The notes under the pieces: generated by a model
What the model was told of the DNA's origin: nothing
The model's database searches: none
Seen by the model: the letters and a program-made list of their open reading frames with translations, nothing else
Origin: Candidatus Binatia bacterium
Lineage (GTDB): Bacteria; Desulfobacterota; Binatia; UBA1149; CAITLU01
Direction of reading: 5' to 3'
Assembly: GCA_036493895.1 (NCBI GenBank)
Contig: DASXOZ010000070.1
Span: 164,868-228,867, forward strand
DNA: 64,000 nt
Position numbers and translations under genes: made by a program
Shown: positions 9,566-17,648 of the stretch, piece by piece
How the letters are laid out: every line of letters begins with the position of its first letter
Position numbering within the stretch: the first letter of the stretch is position 1

Positions 9566-10594
9566 ATGTCTTCCCAGACCGCCAGCGACCCCCCGCGCGA
9601 CCTGTTCGCGCGGCCCCTGCGCGATCTTCGCATCTCGGTCACCGACCGCTGCAACTTCCGCTGCCCGTACTGCATGCCGGCCGAAATCTACGGAGAACGC
9701 TACGAGTTCCTGCCGCGCCCGGAGATCCTGACGTTCGAGGAGATCGAGCGCCTCGCGCGCCTGTTTGCGCAGCTGGGCGCCGAAAAGATCCGCCTGACCG
9801 GCGGGGAGCCCCTTCTGCGCTCCGAGCTCCACGAGCTGGTTCGCCGCCTGGCGGCGATCGAGTCGGTGCGCGACGTCACGCTGACCACCAACGGGGTGCT
9901 GCTGGCCGAGCAGGCCGCGCGCCTGCGCCGCGCGGGACTGAGGCGCGTGACCGTCAGCCTCGACAGCCTCGATCCGGAGGTCTTCCGCCGCATGAGCGGC
10001 AACCGCTCCGGTCCCGACGTCGTGCTCGCGGCAATCGATGCCGCGCGCGCTGCCGGGCTTGCGCCGATCAAGGTCAACTGCGTCGTGCAGCGCGGAATGA
10101 ACGACGACACCATCGTCGATCTTGCGTCGCACTTTCGCGGCAGCGGCACCATCGTGCGTTTCATCGAATACATGGACGTCGGGACGCTGAACCGGTGGGA
10201 TGCGGCCGATGTCGTCGGCGCACGCGAGATCGTCGAACGCATCGCCGCGGCGTTCCCTCTCGAGCCGGTGGCAGCGAACTATCGCGGCGAAGTCGCGCGC
10301 CGTTACCGTTACCTCGACGGCAGCGGCGAGATCGGGATCATCTCGTCGGTCACCCAGCCGTTCTGCGGCGACTGCTCGCGGGCGCGCCTTACCACCGACG
10401 GGCATTTCGTGACGTGCCTGTTCGCCGCCGGCGGCATCGACCTGAAGACGCCGCTTCGCCACGGCGCCACCGACAGCGACCTCGTCTCGCTGATGCGAAG
10501 CGTCTGGACCAGCCGCGGCGACCGTTACTCCGAAGAGCGCGCGACCCGGCGCCAGGGCGGACGCAAGATCCAGATGTTCCAGATCGGCGGGTGA
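9566..10594 (+). CDS. moaA: GTP 3',8-cyclase MoaA
   Basis: Radical-SAM enzyme of 342 residues catalysing the first step of molybdenum cofactor synthesis from GTP. The SAM cluster motif CNFRCPYC is at residues 29-36; the second cluster ligands are in CGDCSRARLTTDGHFVTC near the C-terminal third. The protein ends in IGG, the conserved MoaA Gly-Gly tail. The ATG at 9566 is chosen because it gives the usual distance to the Cys motif; an upstream in-frame start adds 26 unconserved residues. No moaC or moeA is nearby, and I saw no Moco riboswitch in the 145-bp gap upstream. Confidence 0.95.
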   Translation: MSSQTASDPPRDLFARPLRDLRISVTDRCNFRCPYCMPAEIYGERYEFLPRPEILTFEEIERLARLFAQLGAEKIRLTGGEPLLRSELHELVRRLAAIESVRDVTLTTNGVLLAEQAARLRRAGLRRVTVSLDSLDPEVFRRMSGNRSGPDVVLAAIDAARAAGLAPIKVNCVVQRGMNDDTIVDLASHFRGSGTIVRFIEYMDVGTLNRWDAADVVGAREIVERIAAAFPLEPVAANYRGEVARRYRYLDGSGEIGIISSVTQPFCGDCSRARLTTDGHFVTCLFAAGGIDLKTPLRHGATDSDLVSLMRSVWTSRGDRYSEERATRRQGGRKIQMFQIGG

Positions 10595-10790
10595 ACCGCC
10601 GCCCCCGCTCCGTCGAGGAGATCGATCCGACCGGCCTCGAGCCGCCCCTCGAGAAGGAACGGCGAGGTCGCCGAAGAGGTTGCGAACGTCGATCCGGACC
10701 GCGGCCGGTCAGCTTGCTCAGCCGACAGCGGCGGTAGTATGAGTGCTGCCGAGGTCGCCGCCACGGCCCCAGGAAGACAGGAGAGCTGCG

Positions 10791-12077
10791 ATGGAAAATC
10801 CCGATATCTTCAAGCCTCACGCCGATGCGCTCGAGGCGGCGCGGGCAGACGCCCGGCGGCAGTCGCTGGCCACGCTGAACGTTGCCAACCGCGACCTCTT
10901 TCTCACCGACACGGTGCTGCCGTATCTCGAGCGCCTGCGGCGCGAGGCGCCCATTCACCGTTGTCCCGAAAGCGAGTTCGGGCCGTACTGGTCGGTCACG
11001 CGCTTCGACGACATCAAGGCCATCGAGCTCGACTGGGAGCACTTCTCGTCCGAGCCGAGCATCGTGCTGTTCGACGGCCTCGAAGGTCGTTCCGACACGA
11101 TGAGGGAGCTCAGCAGCTTCATCACGATGGACCCGCCGCGGCACACCGTGCAGCGCAAGGCCGTACGACCGAGTGTCTCGCCTGCGCAGGTGCGACAGAT
11201 GGAAGACCTGATCCGCCAGCGCGCGGGAGCGGTGCTCGACTCGCTGCCGATCGGCGAAGAGTTCAACTGGGTGGAACGGGTGTCGATCGAGCTGACGACG
11301 CAGATGCTCGCGACGCTGTTTCGTTTTCCCTTCGAGGATCGCCACAAGCTGACGCGGTGGTCCGACGTCACGACGGCGGTCCCGGGCGACGGCATCATCG
11401 ATTCGTGGGACCAGCGCGAGGCCGAGCTCAACGACTGCCTGCAGACGTTCCTGCGCCTGTGGGACGAACGCGCGGCGGCGCCGCCGGATTTCGACCTTCT
11501 CTCGATGCTGGCGCACGCGCCGGCGACGGCGGACATGAACACGCGTCCCCTCGAGCTGCTCGGCAACCTCGTGCTGCTGATCGTCGGCGGCAACGATACG
11601 ACGCGCAATTCGATGACCGGTGGAGTGCTGGCCCTCAACGAGTTCCCCGGGGAGTACGCCAGGCTTCGAGCCAACCACGACCTCGTTCCCAACATGGTCG
11701 ACGAGATGGTCCGCTGGCAGACTCCGCTGGCCTACATGCGGCGAACCGTCACGAGCGACCTCGAGTACGGCGGTGCGAAGATGCGCCAGGGCGACAAGGT
11801 CGTGCTCTGGTATCTTTCGGCCAATCGCGACGAGTCCGTCTTCCCGAACGGCGATCTCCTCCAGATCGACCGGGAGAACGCCCGCGAACAGCTTTCGTTC
11901 GGAACGGGAATCCACTTCTGCGTCGGCGCACACCTCGGGCGCCTGCAGCTTCGCGTGCTCTGGGAAGAGATCCTCAAGCGCTTCTCCCGCGTCGAGGTCA
12001 CGGCAGCGCCCACGCGGATACGTTCGAACTTCGTGCGCGGCTACTCGAAGCTGCCCGTGCGGCTGCACGCAGCCTGA
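10791..12077 (+). CDS. Cytochrome P450
   Basis: Soluble bacterial P450 of 428 residues. The I-helix oxygen-activation motif is GGNDTT (266-271), the ExxR pair is E305/R308, and the heme loop is FGTGIHFCVG (370-379) with Cys377 as the axial ligand. The GGNDTTRN and HFCVGAHLGR forms resemble the CYP124/125/142 and CYP111 groups that hydroxylate steroid side chains, methyl-branched lipids or linalool, so a lipid or terpenoid substrate is plausible but not shown. AGGAAGACAGGAGAG precedes the ATG. No ferredoxin or reductase is adjacent. Three acyl-CoA dehydrogenases lie beyond it on the other strand. Confidence 0.93.
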   Translation: MENPDIFKPHADALEAARADARRQSLATLNVANRDLFLTDTVLPYLERLRREAPIHRCPESEFGPYWSVTRFDDIKAIELDWEHFSSEPSIVLFDGLEGRSDTMRELSSFITMDPPRHTVQRKAVRPSVSPAQVRQMEDLIRQRAGAVLDSLPIGEEFNWVERVSIELTTQMLATLFRFPFEDRHKLTRWSDVTTAVPGDGIIDSWDQREAELNDCLQTFLRLWDERAAAPPDFDLLSMLAHAPATADMNTRPLELLGNLVLLIVGGNDTTRNSMTGGVLALNEFPGEYARLRANHDLVPNMVDEMVRWQTPLAYMRRTVTSDLEYGGAKMRQGDKVVLWYLSANRDESVFPNGDLLQIDRENAREQLSFGTGIHFCVGAHLGRLQLRVLWEEILKRFSRVEVTAAPTRIRSNFVRGYSKLPVRLHAA

Positions 12078-12158
12078 CGAGACGGAGCCGGCTGGTAACG
12101 CGCGCCGAGCTCCGTCGGCAGAGGAAGCGAGCTCGACGACGACGGTGCCGCCGGTTCC

Positions 12159-12310
12159 TTGAATCCGAACAATCTGCGGGTAACTGCGACGTCCGTCCTG
12201 TTCCTGGTGACCATCGCGCCACCCGCTCCTGCCAACGCTGCGACGTCCGGCAACGGCGTGATCGAATCGACGAAGAGTGCGACGACGTGTCGCTGAGCTG
12301 TCCCGCGTAG
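12159..12310 (+). pseudogene. Decayed small secreted Cys-rich (DUF4215-like) fragment
   Basis: A frame from TTG at 12159 encodes a signal-peptide-like stretch (about VTATSVLFLVTIAPPAPANA) and then GNGVIES before a stop at 12294. If one base is restored after the GAATCG codons, the sequence continues DEECDDV-SLSCPA to a TAG at 12308, recreating the CGNGVIExGEECDD pattern of the Myxococcus Cys-rich repeat family (DUF4215). The fragment ends 4 bp before the convergent acyl-CoA dehydrogenase. I read it as a frameshifted, truncated remnant; a chance match is possible because it is short. Confidence 0.4.
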
Positions 12311-12314
12311 GCGC

Positions 12315-13994
12315 TCAGCCGGCCAGCGGCGTGGCCCTCTCGATGATTGCCGCGCAATCGACGCCGCGAGCGAGACTTCCGTAGTTGTGGTGCTCGCCGC
12401 CGCCGAGCCGCGACGCGCAGAACGCGTCGGCGACGAACGGCGGCGCGTGCTGCGCCAGCAAGGACGCCTGCAGCGCCAGCGCCATGCGCCCGACGAGATC
12501 GCGGGCGCGATACTCGATGTCGCCCATGTCCGAGAACTCGTCGCGAAGATCGGCCACGTAGCGGTCGAGCGTCGCATCCGCGCCGCGGGCGCGGCCGAGC
12601 TCGGCGAAGAACGCCTCGAGCACGTTCGGCGTGTTTTTCATCGCGCGCAGCACGTCCAGGCACTGGATGTTTCCGCTGCCTTCCCAGATCGCATTGATCG
12701 GGGATTCCCGCAGCAGGCGCGGCATCGGGCTGTCCTCCATGACGCCGCTGCCGCCGATGCACTCCATCGCCTCGTACGCGTGATTCGGCGTGCGCTTGCA
12801 GATCCAGTATTTTCCGACCGCGGTGACCACTCGCGCCAGCAGGTCCTCGTGCGGATCTTCGCGGTGGTCCAGCGCGCGGCCGATACGCATCGTCAGTGCA
12901 ATCGATCCCTCGCTTTCGAGCGCGAGGTCGGCAAGCACATTCTGCATCAGCGGCTGGCGGCTCAGCACCTGGCCGAACGCCGCGCGGTGGGCGCAGTGGT
13001 GCAGAGCCTGGGAGGCCGCAGCGCGCTGGCCGCCGGAGGATCCGATCATGCAGTCGAAGCGCGTCATCGCGACCATCTCGATGATCGTGCGAACTCCCCG
13101 GCCCTCTTCGCCGAGCATCCACGCCAGCGCACCGCGCAGCTCCGTTTCGCTGCTCGCGTTGGAGACGTTGCCCATCTTGCGCTTGAGGCGAATGACCTGC
13201 AGCGGGTTCTTCGTGCCGTCCGGCTTCCAGCGCGGCAGCAGGAAGCACGACAGGCCGCCCGGCGCCTGCGCGAGCACGAGGAAGGCATCGCACATCGGCG
13301 CGGAAACGAAATACTTGTGGCCGACGAGCTCGTACGGTTGTCCGGCGCCGGGCTGGCCGAGCGGATACGCGCGCGTCGTGTTCGCGCGCACGTCCGAGCC
13401 GCCCTGCTTCTCGGTCATCGCCATGCCGATCGTAAGGCCCTGCTTTTCGCGGTCCGGCACGTTTCGTGGATCGTAGACACGCGCCGTGATGCGCGGCTCC
13501 CACTCGCGTGCGACCTCGGGCGTCGTCCTGAGCGAAGGGATCGCCGCCGATGTCATCGTGATCGGGCAGCCGTGTCCGGCTTCGACCTGGCTCTGCATGT
13601 AGAATCCCGCGGCGCGCGCAACCTGGGCGCCCGCTCCCGGCCTCGTCCAGTGGGAAGAATGCAGCCCGTTCTCGATCGAGAAGCGCATGAGCGCGTGGTA
13701 CGCGGGATGAAAGCGGACGAGATCGACGCGGTTGCCGAAGCGATCGTGAGTGTCGAGCTCGGGAGGGTTGCGGTTGGCGAGAACGCCGAGCTCGAGGTGC
13801 TCGGCCGATCCGCACGTGGCGCCGAGCCGCGTAAGCTCCCCGTCGGCCCACGCGGCGCCCTCCCGCTTTACCGCTTCTTTGAGCGCGGCGTCCTGCAGGT
13901 ACATGTTGTAATCGGCCAGCTCGCACGAGACGTTCGTGACTTCGTGCGTGCTCGCCATGTACCGCGCTTCACTCGAGTTCTTCGGGGGTTCCAT
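12315..13994 (-). CDS. Acyl-CoA dehydrogenase, AidB-like
   Basis: Flavoprotein of 559 residues from the long AidB/isovaleryl-CoA-dehydrogenase-like branch. Motifs include GMAMTEKQGGSDVRANTT (FAD/substrate loop, ACADs signature 1 variant), an RLKRKMGNVSNASSE segment, and YECIGGSGVMED-type C-terminal signature (EAMECIGGSGVMEDS) with AIWEGSGNIQ. I chose the ATG at 13994 because GGAGG lies 9 bp upstream; the ATG at 13958 (MASTHEV) is closer to the family N-terminus but lacks a ribosome binding site. Substrate unknown. E. coli AidB also binds DNA, but nothing here shows that. Confidence 0.9.
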   Translation of the reverse strand: MEPPKNSSEARYMASTHEVTNVSCELADYNMYLQDAALKEAVKREGAAWADGELTRLGATCGSAEHLELGVLANRNPPELDTHDRFGNRVDLVRFHPAYHALMRFSIENGLHSSHWTRPGAGAQVARAAGFYMQSQVEAGHGCPITMTSAAIPSLRTTPEVAREWEPRITARVYDPRNVPDREKQGLTIGMAMTEKQGGSDVRANTTRAYPLGQPGAGQPYELVGHKYFVSAPMCDAFLVLAQAPGGLSCFLLPRWKPDGTKNPLQVIRLKRKMGNVSNASSETELRGALAWMLGEEGRGVRTIIEMVAMTRFDCMIGSSGGQRAAASQALHHCAHRAAFGQVLSRQPLMQNVLADLALESEGSIALTMRIGRALDHREDPHEDLLARVVTAVGKYWICKRTPNHAYEAMECIGGSGVMEDSPMPRLLRESPINAIWEGSGNIQCLDVLRAMKNTPNVLEAFFAELGRARGADATLDRYVADLRDEFSDMGDIEYRARDLVGRMALALQASLLAQHAPPFVADAFCASRLGGGEHHNYGSLARGVDCAAIIERATPLAG

Positions 13995-14034
13995 CCGGCT
14001 GTGCCTCCGTTGCGTTCGCGCCCGGAACATCGCC

Positions 14035-14068
14035 GGGGACAGGCGCCAGCTTTTCGTTGCCTGTCCCC
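14035..14068. repeat. Long inverted repeat upstream of the AidB-like gene
   Basis: GGGGACAGGC (14035-14044) and GCCTGTCCCC (14059-14068) are perfect 10-bp inverted arms around a 14-base loop. It lies between two minus-strand dehydrogenase genes and has no T-tract on either strand, so it looks more like a REP-type palindrome or a processing/attenuation hairpin than a terminator. Only one copy is seen in this window. Confidence 0.5.
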
Positions 14069-14205
14069 AGCGCAGTGGGATGCTGCCCGTGGCGCGGGGC
14101 CGCGGCAAGAGAGCAGCGGCGTCGCGCGGTTATTTCACGAGATCGGCGTTGCGCGTAACCAACACGCGCCGCCACGGTGAGGAAATGTTCGCGAGTGCTT
14201 GCCTG

Positions 14206-15324
14206 TCACCCGGCCGCGAGCATCGCCCCGACCCTGGCCAGGTGCTCCTGCGCGCCTCCGAGCGTCAGCTCGATGCGCTTGGACAGCAGGTAATAGCGGT
14301 GCAGCGGATAGTCCTTGTCGACGCCGATTCCGCCGTGCAGGTGCTGCGCGGCGTAGCAGGCGCGGTGGCCGCCCTCGCTCGCCCAATACTTCGCGATCGA
14401 GAGCTCGCGCCGGGCCGGGAGCTTCTCTGCGAGCCGCCATACGGCCTGCCACGTCGTCAGGCGGATCGCCTCGACGTCGATGTACGCGTCGGCCGCCCGC
14501 TGGGCGACGGCCTGGAACGTCGCGATGACTTTGCCGAACTGCTTGCGCTCGGACGTGTACTTCGCCGTCATTCGCAGCGCCCTTTCGGCCGCACCGAGCT
14601 CCATCGCGCAAAGTCCCGCGATCGCGTGATCGACGATCCACGCGAGCGCAGCCGCTCCACCGTCCGGTCCAACCAGCACGTCGTCGGCTGAAACTTTCAC
14701 AGCAGACAGCGCCACCCGGTACGCGATCTCACCCGTCGTCAGCTCCTGCGCCTCGAACGAAACACCGTCGGCTTCCGGAGAAACGAGCGCGAGGACGACC
14801 TGGCCGCCGGCCGTCGATGCCGGAACGAGGATGCGCGCGGCGGTCTTCGCCATCGGTACGCAGATCTTGACCCCGTCGAGCACGAAGCCGTCGCCGTCGG
14901 CGCGAGCCCGCGTCGATGGTTTTTCCGCGTCACGCGAGTCGGATTCGGCAATCGCCCCCGTCAGCAGAGTCTTTCCCGTCGCGACGTCAGGCAGCCAGCG
15001 GTCTTTCTGCGACGCGCTGCCGAACTGGACGACCGGCAGCGCACCGAGCAGCAGCACCGGAAACAGCGGAACCGGCGCCACGTAGCGTCCGGCCTGCTCG
15101 AGCAGGATCGCAAGCTCGGCGATGCCGAACCCCATGCCGCCGTGGCTCTCCGGAATCGCGACGCCGAGCAGCCCGGCGCGGGCCAGCTCCTTCCAAAGCT
15201 CCCTGTCGAAATGCTCGAGCGCACGCTCGCAATCGGGAAGCAGCTCCGGCTTGCACAGGTCGGCGAAAATCTTCTCGGCAGCCGTGCGTACGTCGTCCTG
15301 TTCGCTCGTGAAACCGAATTCCAT
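14206..15324 (-). CDS. Acyl-CoA dehydrogenase (second of a pair)
   Basis: ACAD of 372 residues: N-terminal helical domain, GAIAESDS middle-domain loop, and C-terminal helices with TSERKQFGKVIATFQAVAQRAADAYIDVE and LHGGIGVDKDYPLHRYYLLSK. Compared with the standard family the FAD/substrate loop is degenerate (lacking the usual TEPxAGSD), as in the partner subunits of steroid-degrading alpha2beta2 ACADs. The gene starts 11 bp after the end of the preceding dehydrogenase gene with GAGGAG upstream, so the two are cotranscribed and could form a heteromer. Confidence 0.92.
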   Translation of the reverse strand: MEFGFTSEQDDVRTAAEKIFADLCKPELLPDCERALEHFDRELWKELARAGLLGVAIPESHGGMGFGIAELAILLEQAGRYVAPVPLFPVLLLGALPVVQFGSASQKDRWLPDVATGKTLLTGAIAESDSRDAEKPSTRARADGDGFVLDGVKICVPMAKTAARILVPASTAGGQVVLALVSPEADGVSFEAQELTTGEIAYRVALSAVKVSADDVLVGPDGGAAALAWIVDHAIAGLCAMELGAAERALRMTAKYTSERKQFGKVIATFQAVAQRAADAYIDVEAIRLTTWQAVWRLAEKLPARRELSIAKYWASEGGHRACYAAQHLHGGIGVDKDYPLHRYYLLSKRIELTLGGAQEHLARVGAMLAAG

Positions 15325-15335
15325 CGTCGTTCTCC

Positions 15336-16511
15336 TCAGCGCAGCGAGCGCGGCATCTCGAGGCCGGCCATCGCGATGATGTCGCGCTGGATCTCGTTGG
15401 TCCCGCCTCCGAACGTCAGGATCAGCATCGAGCGGTACATGCGCTCGATGCGTCCTCCGATCAGCGACTCCGGAGAGTTGCGGCGGATCGCTCCCGCCGC
15501 GCCCAGCACTTCGAGCAGAAGCGAGTACGCTTCGATGTAGAATTCGCTGCCGAAGACTTTGACGGCCGACGCCTCGGCGAAGTGGAAGGTGCCGTGCTGC
15601 ATGTTCCAGGCCTGGCGCCAGTTGATCAGCCGCAGCACTTCGAGCTTGGCTTCGACGCGTGCCAGCGTGCTTTGCACCCACGGGATGTCGATGACGCGGG
15701 AGCCGCCGGAAAGCCGTTTTTCCCGCGCCCAGGCCGCGGTTTCCTCGAACAGCCGCCCGACGATGCCGGCCGACATCAGCGAGACGCGCTCGTGGTTGAG
15801 CTGGTTGACGATCAGGCTCCAGCCGTTGCCCTCGCCGCCGACCATCGACGCGGCCGGCACGCGCACGTTGTCGTAGTACGTCGCGTTGGTGCGAACGCCG
15901 CCGACCGTGCGGATCGGAGTAACGCTGAAGCCCGTGCTCCTGGTCGGAACGATGAACATGGAAATGCCCGCGTGCTTCGGAGCGTCCGGATTCGTACGCG
16001 CGGCAAGCCAGACGTAGTCGGCGAAATCGGCGAGGCTCGTCCACAGCTTCTGGCCGCTGATGACCCAGTCGTCGCCGTCGCGTACGGCTTTGGTCTTGAG
16101 CGACGCAAGATCGGTGCCGGCATCGGCCTCCGAATATCCGATGCAGAAGAACGCTTCGCCGGCCAGGATCTTCGAAAGATACGTCTGCCTCTGTTCCTCG
16201 CTGCCGTACTGCTGGATCGTCGGACCGACGGTGCTGATCGTCAGGAACGGAAACGGAAAGAACGCGCGCTGCGCTTCGTCGGCGAACAGGAACTGCTCGA
16301 TCGGTCCGAGGCCGCGACCGCCGAACTCGGTGGGCCACCCGATGCCGAGCCACTTGTCGCGGCCCATCTTCTTCATCGCTTCACGGAAAAGCGGCCCGCC
16401 GCCTTCGCTGGTGGCGACTTCGGCCGTCAGCTCCGGCGTCATCAGGTCGGCAAAATAGCGGCGAAGCTCGTCGCGCAGCCCGCGCTGCTCGGCAGTGAGG
16501 TCGAAATGCAT
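15336..16511 (-). CDS. Acyl-CoA dehydrogenase (first of a pair)
   Basis: ACAD of 391 residues with a well preserved active-site region: CIGYSEADAGTDLASLKTKA (FAD/substrate loop), GQKLWTSLADFADYVWLAART, and LTFGGGTNEIQRDIIAMAGL at the C-terminus. FGGGTNEIQ closely matches the FadE-type ACADs of actinobacterial steroid and isoprenoid catabolism. GGAGG lies 7 bp before the ATG. It is the first gene of a two-gene unit with the ACAD at 14206-15324; paired ACAD genes of this kind usually encode alpha2beta2 enzymes, which I infer here from gene order and the unequal loop conservation. Confidence 0.94.
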   Translation of the reverse strand: MHFDLTAEQRGLRDELRRYFADLMTPELTAEVATSEGGGPLFREAMKKMGRDKWLGIGWPTEFGGRGLGPIEQFLFADEAQRAFFPFPFLTISTVGPTIQQYGSEEQRQTYLSKILAGEAFFCIGYSEADAGTDLASLKTKAVRDGDDWVISGQKLWTSLADFADYVWLAARTNPDAPKHAGISMFIVPTRSTGFSVTPIRTVGGVRTNATYYDNVRVPAASMVGGEGNGWSLIVNQLNHERVSLMSAGIVGRLFEETAAWAREKRLSGGSRVIDIPWVQSTLARVEAKLEVLRLINWRQAWNMQHGTFHFAEASAVKVFGSEFYIEAYSLLLEVLGAAGAIRRNSPESLIGGRIERMYRSMLILTFGGGTNEIQRDIIAMAGLEMPRSLR

Positions 16512-16667
16512 GAAATGGCCTCCGCGCCGCGGGTTCTGCCCGAAACTAGAACTTGTTTCAATCCGGACCCGGGGGGCCATACCGCCACGGGTCGCGGGGG
16601 GAGTCCGACCGTGCCGGCGCCTGTCGGTTGCCACGGCAACCTTCCGCCAGCGACGCCAGGGCGGTAC

Positions 16668-17579
16668 TTACGGGCGGGATGAAGAAAGCGGCGCCGCGGC
16701 GCCGGAGCCAGTCGGCCTCGCGGTGGAACCGGACGCCGGCCGCGCAGCGTTGCTGCCGCTTGCCGGGGGACGGGAAGCCGTCGCCGCGGCCGCATCGGAC
16801 CTGGATCCCTTTGCCGCCCCGCTCTTCAACGTCGTCGTGGCGCCACCCGCCGCTGCAGCCTTCGCGCCGTTCTTTGGCGCGGAGGCGCTGCGGTCGCGAC
16901 AACACCGCACGCCCACCGTGCTCGACTTGAGACCCTTGTCGTTGCCCGCGCACACCTCGGCGCAACCGGCGAAGTGCTCGACCGGATCGTTGCCGACAAA
17001 AGCTGCGCCGCGGAACTTGCAGTAGTCTCCCTTGCAGTCGGAGATCCACTCGCTGACGTTGCCACTCATGTCGAAAAGGCCGTGAAGGCCGCCTTCGCAA
17101 TCCGGAACGCTGCCGACGGGAATCGTCGTGCGGCCTCCGGGGCCCGGCACGTCGTAGGTGCCGACGTGACAGCGCGACGGCTGGTACTCGCTGCCGTACG
17201 GAAACGCGCGACCGTCGCTGCCGTGGCAGGCAGCCAGCCATTCCTTGCTGCTGCACAGGCGGCCGCCGAGATAGTCGCACACGGCGATCGCACCGTCGTG
17301 ATCGATGCAGTTGATGGGATGGTCACCGCGCTTCGGGTCGCCGTAGTTGCATTCGGGATTGACGCTGGACGGCTCGCAGCGGCCCGCCGCGACGCAGGCG
17401 CGGAAATCCTTGACCGCAACTTCCGTCGCCTCGATGTCGAAGGGCTGGTCGGGGTGGGACACCCATTTCGGCCCGTGCGCACCTGCGGCGCAGGCGTCGC
17501 CGGCGACCAGCGCGACCAGGAGCGGAGCTGCCAAAGAACCCAGGAGCAAAACCAGGCTGGAAAATATTTTCATGTCCAT
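16668..17579 (-). CDS. Secreted SUMF1/FGE-like domain protein
   Basis: Protein of 303 residues with an N-terminal signal peptide (MDMKIFSSLVLLLGSLAAPL then an AGDACAA cleavage region). The central part (about 40-215) shows the formylglycine-generating-enzyme/sulfatase-modifying-factor pattern: EATEVAVKDFRACV, GGRLCSSKEWLAAC, FPYGSEYQPSRC, GLFDMSGNVSEWISD and VGVRCCRD. It has many paired cysteines, as expected for an exported protein. The last 80 residues are Ala/Ser/Lys/Pro-rich and probably disordered. Catalytic FGE cysteines cannot be assigned, and most bacterial members are not true FGEs. Divergent from the HEAT-like gene. Alternative ATG at 17573. Confidence 0.85.
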   Translation of the reverse strand: MDMKIFSSLVLLLGSLAAPLLVALVAGDACAAGAHGPKWVSHPDQPFDIEATEVAVKDFRACVAAGRCEPSSVNPECNYGDPKRGDHPINCIDHDGAIAVCDYLGGRLCSSKEWLAACHGSDGRAFPYGSEYQPSRCHVGTYDVPGPGGRTTIPVGSVPDCEGGLHGLFDMSGNVSEWISDCKGDYCKFRGAAFVGNDPVEHFAGCAEVCAGNDKGLKSSTVGVRCCRDRSASAPKNGAKAAAAGGATTTLKSGAAKGSRSDAAAATASRPPASGSNAARPASGSTARPTGSGAAAPLSSSRP

Positions 17580-17613
17580 CGCGCGCACCGACGGCCGGCC
17601 GCGAGTTCTACCC

Positions 17614-17641
17614 TTTGAACGATACGGCGAGGCGGTACAAT
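17614..17641 (+). promoter_or_regulatory. Promoter of the HEAT-like gene
   Basis: TTTGAA (17614-17619), 16-bp spacer and TACAAT (17636-17641), then only 7 bp to the ATG at 17649. No ribosome binding site is present, consistent with a leaderless message. Confidence 0.55.
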
Positions 17642-17648
17642 CCGGCCC

